DNA of 47,598 bases from Ectocarpus siliculosus (lineage: Eukaryota > Sar > Phaeophyceae > Ectocarpales > Ectocarpaceae): NCBI GenBank assembly GCA_000310025.1, contig FN649751.1, positions 4,416,472-4,464,069 of the forward strand. The letters run 5' to 3'. The notes beneath the pieces are model-generated. The model ran no database searches, was not told the origin of the DNA, and saw only the letters and a program-made list of their open reading frames with translations. This document shows, piece after piece, positions 10,340 to 28,216 of this stretch. The position numbers and the translations under genes were made by a program. Position 1 is the stretch's first letter; each line of letters begins with the position of its first letter.

Positions 10340-12677
10340 AGGGGTTGGGGGGGGGGTAAGTGTGGTGTCGTGCCTGTTCGAACGTGAGTGGTGTGTGCTC
10401 CTTCCTGTGTACGTGTGTTGCGTGTTTGGTTGTAGAGGCTGTCGGCCGCGCTTACCCGCTGGCCAATGAAAAAATATGCAGGGATAAGAATCGCGAAAGA
10501 ACGTTGTTGTTTTTTTTGTTCGGTGTGTGTGTGTGTTGTGTTTGTTTTTTAAGGTTCAACGGCACCGACCCGATATCGCGGCGTTGCTCGCTGGGACAAG
10601 GAGCACTAAATCGCTCTCAATTTAGTCTGCGGGGTTGGGCAGAGTGTAACAGCAGTGTGGATACTGTAGGTTTGTGTCATATTCTGTTTTCTTAGCGCCG
10701 TTATTTTGTATGAATGTATTATTTTGGGGTGCTGCATACTCGGCATGCTTTGGTTGCCTACGAGTCACTTGCCACTGAAAAGGAATTTTACAAGGATCGT
10801 TGAACTAAACGGCGTAGGTTTGACCAGATTCCCGGTGGAGTCAAGCAATAAGGTCTGTAAGGTCAGGGGAGTCATATTGCAGAGTTTGAGTTCGAGGTCG
10901 CACGCGCTTGCCTTTGGCGTTTATCGGTAGTGTGGGGTCGATCGTGCACCTCCTTTGTCGTGCGCCACCTGCTTTTCCTGGTTGATGTGGCCGTTGTTAA
11001 AAGAGATGTGTTGCTGATGGCTGAATGTGTCCCATCCCTATTAGCCTTGGCACGCACTCGGACGAACGGATATTTCGAGATAACTGCTGCTTGCGATTTG
11101 AGTGTTTGCACCTCTGGTATGTACGACGGGAGGTTTGATTTTGTTGGCAGGTCGCTCGCGCACGGTTGATTTTGGGCCTGGGATGAATGCATGGCGACGG
11201 AGTATGTAGGAAACGTATGCACCTGATCTACTTTCATCAGCGGTGTTGGAGAAACCGAAATGTGTGGTTGTGTATAACCCTTGTAGAAATAACTCATTTT
11301 GATGGGAACATCATAGGCAAGAGTCTGCCGAGCGAGCCGTCCCGTTGCTGCATGCCGGGATTCGTCACACTTCCTGCAGCTGGTTTGGTGTGTTTTTTTT
11401 AGGTTTGATAAATGTGCCTCGATCTGGACCGTATCATACGGCTTGACGTCTCTCGCGGTAATGCCAGCGACGCGAGCTTCGCTGCTCGATACATGAGGCG
11501 ACCTCGCCAAGCAAGCGTGCGGGTGCCTACATATGCAGCAGCTCTCCGGTACGGTCTGGCGAGAGCCCTGCTTGATACCGACCAAAGACGTGGCGGTGGT
11601 TCTGTGTGTGAGTGGAAGCGGAAATGGGGGTTGATGTATTTTGCTGCACCTACACCCCCGACGATCAACCTGGGTGACGCCTTGTATAGAGCCCTGCACA
11701 GCAAGATTCGTTGGGTTGCGACAACTTTGTCCCAGGTTCCTCCTAATCCGGGCGGTAGCTAGCTGTGCAAGCGGGGGTATCATCCATCGACCATCAGTGT
11801 AGCTTCCCCAGCAACTTGTTGTGCTTGTTGTCAATCAACGTCATCATTCATTGTCATCATCATCATGGTCACGAAAAGCGGTAAATCGAGGTGTGTGTGA
11901 TAAATATTTATCGCTGACTACGACGGGAAGAGAATCGCCGGCACCCCCCCCAGCTATTTACGCCATTCGGCCCACCATGCATGCCACAGAAGTCACCGAG
12001 GTTCCTGAAGCTCTCTGTGCTTCGGATGCACTGCGGTCGTGGACAGCGAGCACGCCTACAGAGAGGTCGTTGCTAAATAAATAGTGGTGGATCGACCGAT
12101 CGACCCCCGAGAGATGCGGGGGGATTCAGCACCAAAAGAGAGCGAGTCATCATGTGCTGCTGCTGTTGAAGTAAACACCTTACAACCTCAACCATGCGGC
12201 TCGAGCAACCAGCCCACCCTTCTATCTGCCGTCGCACGCACACGCAAACATTGCAGCGAGGATAGGGCGGAGAAAGAAGAGGGTTTGGAAAGAGTTGGGA
12301 AAGAGACCTCTGGGGGCGCACAGATGGCAATCCGCATCCCGTGTGATGTCTCGTTGCTGTGATTCCATTTTATTTTTTCTTAATTCCTCCGCAGACCACA
12401 CGCCCACCTCTGCCAACCTCTGCCCGCGGCAAGCCGAGCTTCCAACCCAAGGAGTTACATTGGGACGGGGTCAAACAACAAACAAGGGGACGGGTTGCCG
12501 GAGCTCTGGTTTCAAAGTCTTTCAGTGGTGGCATTGAAAACGAGAGGAGCGTGGAGATACAAATAATATGCATACCATACCACACCCGCTACTACTGCTG
12601 TACCCGTATTCCTTCCGTTGGAAAGATAGATGTGTGTGAGTCCCGATTTGTTCTTTGTATTTTTAACGCAACGACAG
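10340..12677. other. Intergenic stretch without a recognisable gene
   Basis: This lies between the channel stop and the short ORF near 12.7 kb. A minus-strand open frame of 320 codons (10872-11834) and a plus-strand frame of 116 codons (11412-11762) overlap here. Neither shows a domain, biased composition or splice pattern that I recognise, so I do not call them genes. Short CTG and ATC runs occur near 12150 and 11840. Confidence 0.5.
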
Positions 12678-12707
12678 GGATGAACGTGGATATCTCGGAT
12701 TTCCTGA

Positions 12708-12893
12708 ATGAAGGACGTGAAAGATGGGTTGGTCGAGGAGCTAGTCGACCGCACTCTGGATGAGGAGGCGCTGCTTCGCGCTGTTTTGGGTGACGGCAAC
12801 ATGGCCGCAGAGTTTTTGCGAAGGGATACGAGGGCCTCGTATGAAGCGCTGAAGAAGAAGTTCATGGACAAGGAACAAATTGAGAGGGTTTAG
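12708..12893 (+). CDS. Short hypothetical ORF (61 aa), possible gene or fragment
   Basis: The frame from ATG 12708 to TAG encodes a strongly charged, helix-favouring peptide (KDGLVEELVDRTLDEEALLR, then YEALKKKFMDKEQIERV). The composition looks like genuine coding sequence rather than a chance frame, but I recognise no family. It is followed by about 55 AT-rich bases and then the EF-hand-like frame at 12937-13085, so the two may be pieces of one gene split by a small intron or by decay. Upstream open sequence from about 12678 is in another frame. Confidence 0.4.
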   Translation: MKDVKDGLVEELVDRTLDEEALLRAVLGDGNMAAEFLRRDTRASYEALKKKFMDKEQIERV

Positions 12894-12936
12894 AACGCCC
12901 TAAAATTAAACATACTTTTAAAATTTTATTGAAAAA

Positions 12937-13085
12937 GAATTTCTTTTGGGGATGGTGATGGCTACATAGACTTCAGGGACAAGATGAAGCGTGTCACCGA
13001 CGGGAGCGGCGGCATGGTGTGGGTTCGGAACGAAAACGTTCAAAAGTGGTTGGACTCGCGTTCGATTGCTGCTCCAACTCGCTAG
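12937..13085 (+). CDS. Hypothetical ORF fragment with an EF-hand-like loop
   Basis: This frame has no ATG near its start. It reads GDGDGYIDFRDKM, resembling the second half of a Ca2+-binding EF-hand loop (DxDGxIDF), then a hydrophilic stretch with VWVRNENVQKWLDSRS and a TAG stop at 13083-13085. The first acidic positions of a full EF-hand loop are absent or lie upstream, where the frame is closed by TAA. It could be a terminal exon of a gene that includes 12708-12893, or a relic. No function can be assigned. Confidence 0.35.
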
Positions 13086-14241
13086 ACGTCGGTCTCGTTA
13101 GATGCAGCGTGTGCACATGAAGCCACACCCTTGCTGGATACGATCCCTGATGTTGTTGTACCCACAGGATACAGACTACCGTTGGATATCACCAGGAGAT
13201 AATATTTTGTTACGTGTTTAGTCCGTGTCTGTCCGTTACCTTTAACCCGAAACACCGGAACTTGGTAGAGGGGGTGGTTGTCCCGTGTCCCGAGAGTCCC
13301 ACGTGGGTATTCCTGTAGCTTGTGTGGTAGGGCGGGAGCTCATCGCACATCAAGGGGTGTCTTGGAGGCTACGGTGGGCACCATACGATGGATTGCCAAC
13401 ACTTTCCTTCTTGCACAGGTGGTAATGGTGAAGAGCAGGAACGCTACTCGAAGGCTTTCGCTTACTCCAGCCGACAGCTGCTGCTGACCGCCGTTCAGGG
13501 GTTCACGGTCCGTGGCGGTGAGCAGGGCTGTGACAAATGTTGGGTTCCGTCGAAGATTACGGACTGTTTCCAGTGACTGCTGCAACGTTCGATATGTCAG
13601 CTCCGGGGTAGCAAACCCACCGGATCGAATTCTCAAGAAACAGAGCGCACCGATACATGCACGCTTGTCTCCGTCAAGGACGCCAACGGTTGGCTAGTGC
13701 ACACCACCGGATGTGCCGGATGATGCTCTATCGGCGAAAGATTAAGTGGAAACATGGCCATCGTCATTGGCCCTCATCTCACGATCCATCCGCGCCAGAT
13801 CGTTGAAACAAACAAAGAAAATGGAGTTCGTACGTGTGAATTCGTCAACATTTTTTCATCTTTCAGAACGGACAAAAAAGGCACGAGACACCGAAAACGT
13901 TCCTGACTTCAAATTACGCGTGGGAGTTTACAAAATCGCTGGTCTCATGACCAGACACATATCCCTCGCACCCACCTAGTACAACATTGTACTTCATGGA
14001 TAAAAATAAAAAAACATATTTGTGACGCGCTTTCTTTGATTCTCTCCTCTCCGTCAGCACAAACAGTTTGATTTAAACGCGGCCCGCAGAACCCCTCCCT
14101 GCTTCTTTCTTCTATCCCGCTACTCACCCAACCACAACTTTTCTTCTCAAAAAGGAGGAATCAGCTATCATCTATCCTAAAAAAGACGGAAAGGGACAAG
14201 CCGACGAACCGCAAGACGATCACGTCGAATCACAAACCCTA
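13086..14241. other. Intergenic region downstream of HSP70
   Basis: This lies between the EF-hand-like fragment and the HSP70 stop codon and probably contains the HSP70 3' UTR at its right side. I see only short chance frames and no repeats or RNA genes. Confidence 0.45.
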
Positions 14242-20581
<6,340 letters not shown>

Positions 20582-22105
20582 GATAAGTCAAGCGATCTAG
20601 GGAAGAAGAAGAGAGTAGGTGATTGCTGACCAGTCCCTCTGGGCTGGTTCCGGCGGTCGAGGGGGTTGCGCCGTGGTAGAAAGCCCCCCCGCCCTTCAGA
20701 ATGCTGTTTGCGGTTCCCCTAGGTCGGCGTGGATCCGTCCGTGTGCGAGGTGCGAGACAGTAGTATCCTACAGTATTACACAACGCCCGTAGGTGCACAG
20801 CGTTGTGTGTATACTATATATGCCATCGTTTCACCTGCAGTGTATCATGTGCTTAGTTGGTGGCATTCCCTAGTTCCGTTCGCCAATCCCCCTAGCGATG
20901 TATGCACCGAACGCAGTGAGCTCGAGCTGGAACCAAAACAAAGCTGAAATAAACAACACCCGGTTTCATCTGGCAGCTGCGCAGCTGCGGCGGACAACCG
21001 CTGCTGTGAGCGTACAACCATGAGGACCTTATTGAACTGAAATGGCGGCCAAGATATTTGTGTTTTGTAAAGACAACTACTGCATCAGGTCATCGGTCCT
21101 GGCGGTGACCCAGAAAAAAAGAAACGGATTGAGCGTGTAGGTACTGCGTCCGTTGGAGATCTTTCGATCTTTCTGGCGAGGTCTGTGTGCGTGCCAGGCC
21201 CGGGGCACCAAATTTGCTTGAATTGCACGCCGCTAGCGAATCAAATCGAGAAATCATAAGAAGAACGTCTTCGGTGAAGAATCCACTTGTTTTTAGTAGA
21301 AACCTGAGAACGATCTCTGGGACGAGACCAACTTCCTTGGTCTTCTTGGAACAACTGTTGTCGCCGCGTGCCACCCTTGAGCCGATCGATGTTGTTCGTC
21401 GCGGCCCCTTCCTGAGGCGTCAAACCTTGCTTCCTGGCGTACGGTAGGCAGCAAAATTTCCTTCGTCCACATTCGAACTTCACGTTCCGACCCCACACGG
21501 ACAACACCAGAGAGAGAGGGTTTCTTTCAAGGTTTATTTAGGTTGCCAACTACCACATGAATAGACTTCTGCGAAGCCCACAACAAGCTCCGTCTTCTGG
21601 ACTGGTCCCACTGGAAGGAGAAAGTTCCCTGTGTTGGACGTCCCACATGACACCAAGTAGTGTGGGACGAAGCCAGCAAGGCGATGAGCCACTCGAGTTT
21701 TCCATTGGATTGGGTGTTACTATGCATACAAGGTACGAGAGCAGTATCATTTTGTGGGGTCACCATGTTACCGTCACCAGGCGAACCAGGCACATCGAAT
21801 CCAGCCGGAACGTGCCCAGTAAAGCAGCTTTCTCAGTAGAGGCGACCACGCTTCAACAAATCAGTCTTTCTAGCACGTGCTTCTGTCGGCTCAATGAGTC
21901 TTGACGCCTCTTTCAAAACAGCAGTACCGTAGCCACGAAACAAACATCACAAAACTCTTGAATCCGCTGTTCAAATCCTAGAGTACGCCGATCCAACTCT
22001 AACTCCAACAGCGGCCGTGTATGTACACAAGAGCAGAGGGATTGCACGCCGAAACAAATCATACTCGTCCACAACAATTCTACGCTTGGAGCACATCTAC
22101 AAAAC
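20582..22105. other. HSP70 upstream region and intergenic sequence
   Basis: This holds the HSP70 promoter side (left) and the CCB4-like 3' flank (right). I looked for the canonical heat-shock element GAAnnTTCnnGAA and found none near the start codon. A small hairpin, GTCCCACA with TGTGGGAC around a 13-base loop, sits near 21638-21667. No gene is supported. Confidence 0.4.
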
Positions 22106-24497
22106 TCAAGCCACCACCGCCTCCCGCAGTGACAATGCCGCTTGGTTGCAAAGCCCCTTCATCCACACGATGTCCTTGGGCGTGAACGCGCGCGCCCGGT
22201 TCGTTCCTACCACGACGACTGCCGACCCCTCCAGAACGGGCAGCATTAGCACTGCCTGGCAATTCTCCGGGAGATAGTCGAACTCGACCTTTCCCGGGAG
22301 AGTCTGCGTGAACGGCGTTGTTGGTGTTCGAAGAGAGTTAAGCGTAATAGTGACAAGACGAGACGAGATACGAAGGAGAGAGGTGACGACGTTGGTTGAT
22401 GTTTGCTCTTAAGCTGCTTGGTTACCTCACCCCCCGCCTCCCCCGCGCCATTCCTCTGCAATCAGGAGCGCTTGCAGGATATAGCGTGAATGGGGTTGAA
22501 ACGTAAAGAAGCATAGACACGCCCAGAGGGACAAGCTGCCCTGCATGTCACTGCTGTGCTTGCAGTCAGTCTGCACAGGTGTGCCCGGGAAGTCCAGAGG
22601 CAGACAAGCGGCGTCCCACTCAAGGTGCACGATATAGCTACATCACAGGCCTGTTTTACGTTATCCTCACGGCAAAAGTAGCTACAAGAGACCAATGCCC
22701 AGGCTGCAGCAAAAAAATGTGGTACGCGATTAGTGGTTCGGTATATATGCCGGAACATCTTCCGATGTGATGGGATCACTATGTATGTTGAGCCTGGAGG
22801 TACCAGCTGCAGAAACCAGTATAGGGCGAATAGCATCACCATGTAACCAAGAGACCGTACGAACGTGGGCAGCCTGGTGGGCACATTCAAAACAAAAACA
22901 AGACGTCAAGCGGTAAAACAAACCTGAAGAGCGGCCAAGTACTGTTCCCGCCCATCGCGTCCTTCACTAATGCATTTTCTAAGAATAGGAGCGTCCCGGA
23001 TGTCGGCAGACTCTCCCATCACCCCAACCCGCGCAAGCGTCTTCCCATCCTGGTAAACCAGCATTGATGTTGCAGGCGACACCTTTTGCCGAGATCGCGT
23101 TTGGAGGGCAGGGGAGGAAGGAGGGGAAAATGCATCAATGAAACAGTGAATAGGCGCTCGCATAGTTCGAAATTCTGAGTTCCGGAGGCGCAAAGTATTG
23201 CAGTAGTAACTCATGCGGCTGGGCAAAGGGGGAAGGGGGTACCTTTACCTATACCACGGGGCTGGGTAGCATGGGAGGAGCCCAAATCAATCTGATGCAC
23301 CAATGGTGGTGTGACGCTACACAATGCCATACACGAGAACTATCAAACGTTCATAGGGAACGCCGCTTACGCGAAGCACACCGGCGACGCGTTCCGCGGG
23401 AAGGATCAGTCACCGCTCGCCAGCCAGCAACGGCTCAATTTACTCACCAACAACAAAGACTCGCCAAGCCACTGCAAATCTCGCCTAGCGCCGGGAGCGA
23501 GATCGTCGGCGTACTCCTGCACGAACGTGCCCACCAGCGTCACTTCTTCCGCCTCCTTCACCTTCAAATCCTGTCGGACGAACGATATGGAATACGAAAC
23601 AATCATCATGGATGGTGCCTGCAGCCAGAGTGCTATGATACTCGGGCATTCATGTTGAGGGAATCGAGGTCGGCCTTCTGTATAATAAAGTAGCTCGCAA
23701 GAGCCAGGGTCACGTTCCCCATCGGGATGGTCGTTAGCCCTTGTTCTAATTATCGCACGTAGGCACTACACGCCAGGGGTGCCAAAAAAACCAAGACACA
23801 ACCAAGGCACCGAGTGCGTCCTCGCATAAGCCGATATGTAAGACACGAGCATGTAAGACACGCGCAGCATGCTCGTGTCTTCAACCAATACGGTGAAAGT
23901 GTGGCGCTGAGTTCTTGCCTACACTGCGAAGACATCTGTACTTCACCCTAGCGTGTGAAGCTCGAATAAAAAGGAACCTCATAAAAAAAGACGAAGAGAG
24001 CTTGGACACCTCCTAGCTACAACTCGCCGGGCACGAAAGGTTTTCACACCCACCAAGAGGTAAACGCCGTTCGTGACCAATCCCCCGCTCGCGATCACCC
24101 CGAGGATATCCGTGCGAGCTTGTGAGTCGACCAGCTCCGGAGTGGCGATTCGATTGGCCAGAACGGCCAACAGAATGCCAACGCCAACTCCGAGCGAAAC
24201 ATAGGGCCCCGTTAGTGCTCGGATAAGGCTCCCGGCCACCGGGGAGCGTTGCTCGACCTCGTCGCTGGCCTGGAAAATGAAAGAGGGGGGCAGAGACAGG
24301 CTCAAGTTAACGGCGGACGTAAAATTGTCCATCGGCATGGTGGGGGACACACAAGGCAGCAAACCGTTTGAAAAAACACGAGCATTGAGCGAGCGTAGCT
24401 GCAAGGCACTCGCGTCATAAACCATTTTTTGTTCACCGGGGTACAGTGCCAAGAGCAGACCAGGCAAAAGCTTCGAAAGGGCCGTCGTGGGAAACAT
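22106..24497 (-). CDS. CCB4: CCB4-like cofactor assembly of complex C protein (plastid)
   Basis: Family role: covalent heme ci attachment to cytochrome b6 in the plastid b6f complex. Exons in coding order: 24497-24054, 23570-23448, 23082-22924, 22303-22106, all phase 0, about 307 residues, close to plant CCB4. Two hydrophobic segments (PYVSLGVGVGILLAVLANR, and a second beginning ILGVIASGGLV) flank the DSQARTD motif. The soluble part follows the family: ESLLL then VSPATSMLVYQDGKTLARVG, YLAALQ, and FDYLPENCQAVLMLPV. The start is uncertain. Frame and length permit ATG 24497, giving a hydrophobic leader (LSKLLPGLLLALYPG). However, a pyrimidine-rich acceptor just before 24269 suggests that exon may begin there, after an upstream targeting exon. 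Family call strong; N-terminus weak. Confidence 0.8.
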
Positions 24498-25041
24498 GAC
24501 AGCGACACGCAAGATGAAGCGTCACATGTAGGCCAGCTGACAAAATCGTTCGTTCCGTGGGCTTTCTTCAGCCAGGTCTGGGACTTCGAGATCCAAGAAC
24601 CGCGGCTCTCGGCGTCAACAGTCGCGTAGCTTGTTAGGTGCGGCGAGGCCCGGGGCTAGCCTTTCGAGGGCCAAACGTTCATTCCTGACAAACTGCACCA
24701 AGGCATGCTTGCAGCGGTCGATTCTCGTCTCCCCTGCTCTATTTGTTGTCAAACTCTGCGCACTTGCGTCGGCCAATCAGATTGCTTGTCTCAACGGGCC
24801 CGGTGTAGGGGCATGTATACCAGGTGAGTCTGTGGGGAAAACAATCGCCCGCCACGGCCGGCCCTCCAAACCGCTAACAAGAGGGGCAAACGCGTAGGCA
24901 ACCCTACAGGAAAGTCTCCAAAGGTAAGTAACATAACATAACCACCTATTGCGGGTGCAACGCGTGAAAATGTTGAGCAATGTCTCTTTTCGCTAAAAAT
25001 GAAGTCCTGATGGCCAAATAGGCGGGTAAACTTTAGTTTAC
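24498..25041. other. Unassigned stretch upstream of the CCB4-like gene
   Basis: Open minus-strand frames occur around 24540-24720, but none shows a recognisable domain or a clear targeting peptide. This may be an intron of the CCB4-like gene or a short intergenic region. Confidence 0.3.
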
Positions 25042-25560
25042 TCAGTTCTCTGGGCGTACAGCAGGTACAGTGGCCTCAATCACGAACAACACAGCAGCAG
25101 CAGCAGCAGCAACATAGGAGGAGTGATACTGCAGTGCCAATGCTGCATGCGTGAAATCGAGTACGACGTATTCGGGTTGACGGCATGAACACAGGCTCGA
25201 TAACAAAGAATGCTGCTGGCTTCTTTCTCTGGTGTTTTTCGTGCCACCTCTCCGCTTGCTAGTTCTGGGAACTGCCGTATGGAGCGGTGGACTTCTCAAC
25301 CCCATGGGATGTCTCCATGTCGCATAGAGACAGAAAGTATGCTCAATTTTTGCAGCGCTGGTGTTCAGGGGGTCAATGTTCGCCTCAAAATACTTTTGTA
25401 GCCTCGGCCACTCTTTGTCGTTGTACACAGCAGTACCCATGCCGCCGTAGCCTAGGTGTGTCATTCCGCTTTGTAGGATGTGCAACTTGGTCACAACGTC
25501 AACGGACCGGAGGACCCACGCAAGCAGCAAATTACCCGCTGTTCTCGGGGTGTTCAGGGA
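25042..25560 (-). CDS. Unrecognised coding-like exon, possibly terminal
   Basis: The minus-strand frame contains a convincing protein stretch (LLLAWVLRSVDVVTKLHILQ, then THLGYGGMGTAVYNDKEWPR and LQKYFEANIDPLNT) that I cannot assign. After about 25350 the composition becomes less protein-like, with a short alanine run from a CAG/CTG repeat (25090-25112) before a stop at 25042. It may be an exon of the plastid-targeted gene whose N-terminus lies at 26534, ending either at an unseen donor or at 25042. Boundaries are uncertain. Confidence 0.35.
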   Translation of the reverse strand, partial: SLNTPRTAGNLLLAWVLRSVDVVTKLHILQSGMTHLGYGGMGTAVYNDKEWPRLQKYFEANIDPLNTSAAKIEHTFCLYATWRHPMGLRSPPLHTAVPRTSKRRGGTKNTRERSQQHSLLSSLCSCRQPEYVVLDFTHAALALQYHSSYVAAAAAAVLFVIEATVPAVRPEN

Positions 25561-26123
25561 CGCTCTGGGTCTGCTCCAGAAGTATCAAGTTGTGACGTAC
25601 GGATCACTAAAAACGTGGCCGTGTCAATGGCGTACTACGGGGTAAAGTGGCAACACGAAGCAATTACTCCATTATACAAGACATGGCCACGATGAAAGAC
25701 GACTGGTACACCGGTGTGGGTGTGACCGGTGTGCTACAAGCAGTACGTAGAGCGGGTGAACTCTTGACTTTGCTTGTGGACTGCCTGTGGTACACAGGCA
25801 CAGCAGTGGGGGGGCGTCAATAGCGACTAGCGCGGTGGCCTGGGTGGGTGGATTGCTGGGCACGTATGCATACCGGCGATATATTTTGGCCCCCCCATCG
25901 CTGTAGCATTGGTCATAGCTCGTGCTGTAAAATCATGTCTCCTGCTATATGCATACTACAAGATATCGTAGGAAGATGGTGCCATTTGACGTTGATGATT
26001 CCGGACGACCCGACATGCTGAGAATATACGCATGTAACGGTGAATATCATTGCTATGGCTAGCACCACCGACGGCGTTTTGGGACCTTACACTCCAGTAT
26101 ATGCAGCAGAGCCAGAACGTTTA

Positions 26124-26534
26124 TCACCCACAGAGACCGATCCCCAAGTTTAGCTCCATCCAGCAGGTATAGCAGTACGGCATGTACCACGGAAAGACTA
26201 CCCATTGTAGAAGTACAACTGCTAACCCTCCCTGGGCAGTTGATGCTATAACAGGAAGTGGCTGCTGTCCTTCATCACACGCCCCAATGTCTTTCGAACT
26301 AAACGCCCCCAAGACCGGACGGTTAAAGGCATAATCGAACATCGTACCCACCATGGTGACAGCCCTCGGTCGTCTAGAGACGCTCCGCTTGTTGTTGTGA
26401 CTCGTGCGGTCGGCCATTGCCCGACATGACGACGGTCGTAGCGCAGAGCTGACGTGAGAAACTGCTCCGAATGCCTGTGCTGGAGTCCATTGCACCACCG
26501 CCAAGCCTGCTACTATACAGGCCTTAATCGCCAT
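26124..26534 (-). CDS. N-terminal exon of a probable plastid-targeted protein
   Basis: The frame starts at ATG 26534 with a hydrophobic signal-peptide-like segment (MAIKACIVAGLAVVQW) ending in PAQAFGAV. It continues with a Ser/Arg-rich, acid-poor region (ALRPSSCRA through RRPRAVTM). A signal peptide, a Phe just after an Ala-x-Ala-like site and a basic transit region match the bipartite leaders of stramenopile plastid preproteins. The mature part begins near MFDYAFNRPVLGAFSSKDI, which I do not recognise. The frame is open to 26124, but a donor-like GTGTGA near 26280 may end the exon earlier. It may continue in the exon near 25350-25530, or possibly be the leader of the CCB4-like protein. Confidence 0.5.
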   Translation of the reverse strand: MAIKACIVAGLAVVQWTPAQAFGAVSHVSSALRPSSCRAMADRTSHNNKRSVSRRPRAVTMVGTMFDYAFNRPVLGAFSSKDIGACDEGQQPLPVIASTAQGGLAVVLLQWVVFPWYMPYCYTCWMELNLGIGLCG

Positions 26535-28015
26535 GATTGCCTGCTAGAGGCTAGAACAGCAACCTGCGTCCCCTGTGTCGGGGGTGCCGATCATGTGTCG
26601 GTCGACGCTGCTGTATGTCGTCTTGATGTTGTAGTACAGCAAGGGCAGCAACACGAGTTTTTTTTTTTTTTTGTTACCCCCACCGCAAACTACGAGCAGT
26701 AGACCATCGCTGTCTCGCATATCATCGGAAAGTACAACAAACCTCGAAAAGAGCAGCGAAGAGCTCGAGCCGGGCCACTCACAGCCGTTCAAACCTGGAG
26801 TGACCCCCACCCCCTGCCTCTACCACACACAAAACTCGGACGGGCGCGCGTGATCAGAGAGGACATAAAGCTTTTGGTGAGCACGCATCCAACGGCGGCG
26901 GGGCTTCTTCCGTGCAACCATGGTTGTGATGACAACGTGAGGGAGGCTTATACACAAAGAGTACTGAGCTCGCACGAGTGTTCGCCGCTACTGCTGTAGA
27001 ATGCTTTAGACGACGATACTTACATTTTTTTTGCACTGCTCGTGCGCAAGCCGTGCATTCCCCCTAGTAGCAGCTAGGTTTCGGTTGAGGCTACCAAGCA
27101 AGAGAGAGAGGCAAGTTGAGAGAGGTGATGGTAGTAGGTGGTAGAAGCAGCAGCAGCAGCGGTGGAAATTGGGTGATGCAACCCCACAGGAAAAGCTCGT
27201 GCGTGTGACGGCGAGAGCAAAGGCAAGAGACTTATGGTACAGCAGTCGACAGCAAATGCAACAATTCAGCAGCGGGAGATAAGCCACCACTGATGATGAA
27301 GGGGACAAAGAGAAAACAGGCACACTCACACACCCACACAAGCCCACCCGAAGCGGCGAGAAGCGGCCGAGGGCCAGTGCGCACCATCCCCTTTCCCCGA
27401 CAAGAAAGCCTTCCGCCACCAGGCGGGCCTTAAGTTTTTTCGCGCCGCGTTTTCTGGAACATTCGGTCGTACACTATGATATTTCGCGCCGCGTTTTTCG
27501 TCTTATCTCTGCCGTGGACGTTGCCTCCCACACCTGCTCATCTCCTCATATCCCAGCTCTGTTTATTTCCGCTTTGCGAGAGAAGGACGACGTAGCAGTG
27601 GGGCGGCGTCACTCTCCTCGCCATCTCATCGAACTCTACCCAGGTCCGATGCCTCGTGGATCCGACTTGCTGTCGGGTCCACGTGTTTTGCCCCCGACGG
27701 GAGTGGAGACTGGTGGAGACGTCATGCCATCGCAGTAGCCGAAAGTCTAAATAGACTGCTGTTCAGCGTACGGGCCAATATTTTTGCGATCAAGCCGCCG
27801 CTAGGCTGCTGCTGTTTTGCTGGCGTCGAGAACTGCTGTTCGTTGCCAACACATCAAGCGCTGTTGCTCGATGCACCACCAACTCCGTCTCTGACTGGAC
27901 AGCCGCAAGCAAGCTCTGCTGCTGTGTGCAATTGCCAGGTGTTGACCCTCTACCGCCCTCTTTCTGGTTCCCCTCTTGTCTGCCTGTGTCGACGGCGGCA
28001 TCCAGGCGACACCAC
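26535..28015. other. Divergent intergenic region
   Basis: This lies between the leftward plastid-targeted exon and the rightward candidate first exon of the arsenite methyltransferase. It contains a T13 tract near 26660, a CAG run near 27140-27162 and two copies of TTTCGCGCCGCGTTTT (about 27437 and 27481). I see no gene. Confidence 0.45.
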
Positions 28016-28216
28016 ATGTTCCGCCTGCTCGGCACCGTAGCGCGAGGCAGCACTGCTTCAGGTTTCCGCAACTCGCCCAGGCCGGGGATAGGAGGGAAAG
28101 CAGGAGGGGGGCCGGCCACGACTGCTCTATTCTGCATCTCGGCCCTTTGGAGCGTGGGCCAAACGGTTTCTTTCGCTACTGTCAGGACACCTCAAGCTAT
28201 GTCTACCGCCGTTGAT
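28016..28216 (+). CDS. AS3MT: Candidate first exon of the arsenite methyltransferase gene
   Basis: The frame from ATG 28016 runs 67 codons to a consensus donor (GAT|GTGAGT) and is phase 0, matching the phase-0 acceptor of the methyltransferase exon at 35992. Joined, the end of this exon gives MSTAVD followed by ATRDSVKEYYGKIL, which closely resembles the normal start of AS3MT proteins. Translation could begin at the inner ATG 28199, giving about 369 residues as in animal AS3MT. From ATG 28016 it would add a basic, acid-free leader (MFRLLGTVARGSTASGFRN) that looks like an organelle-targeting sequence. The link across 7.8 kb is inference from phase and family length. Confidence 0.5.

Noticed and set aside
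10872-11834. 320-codon minus-strand ORF
   Set aside because: It is long but has no recognisable domain, no splice context and a composition like translated non-coding DNA. It is noted as anonymous only.
21255-21290. Possible heat-shock element upstream of HSP70 (GAA/TTC blocks)
   Set aside because: Spacing between blocks is 3-4 bases instead of 2, and the site is about 700 bases from the start codon.
21638-21667. GTCCCACA/TGTGGGAC hairpin as an RNA gene or terminator
   Set aside because: The stem is only 8 bp, with no supporting context; it is expected by chance in 47 kb.
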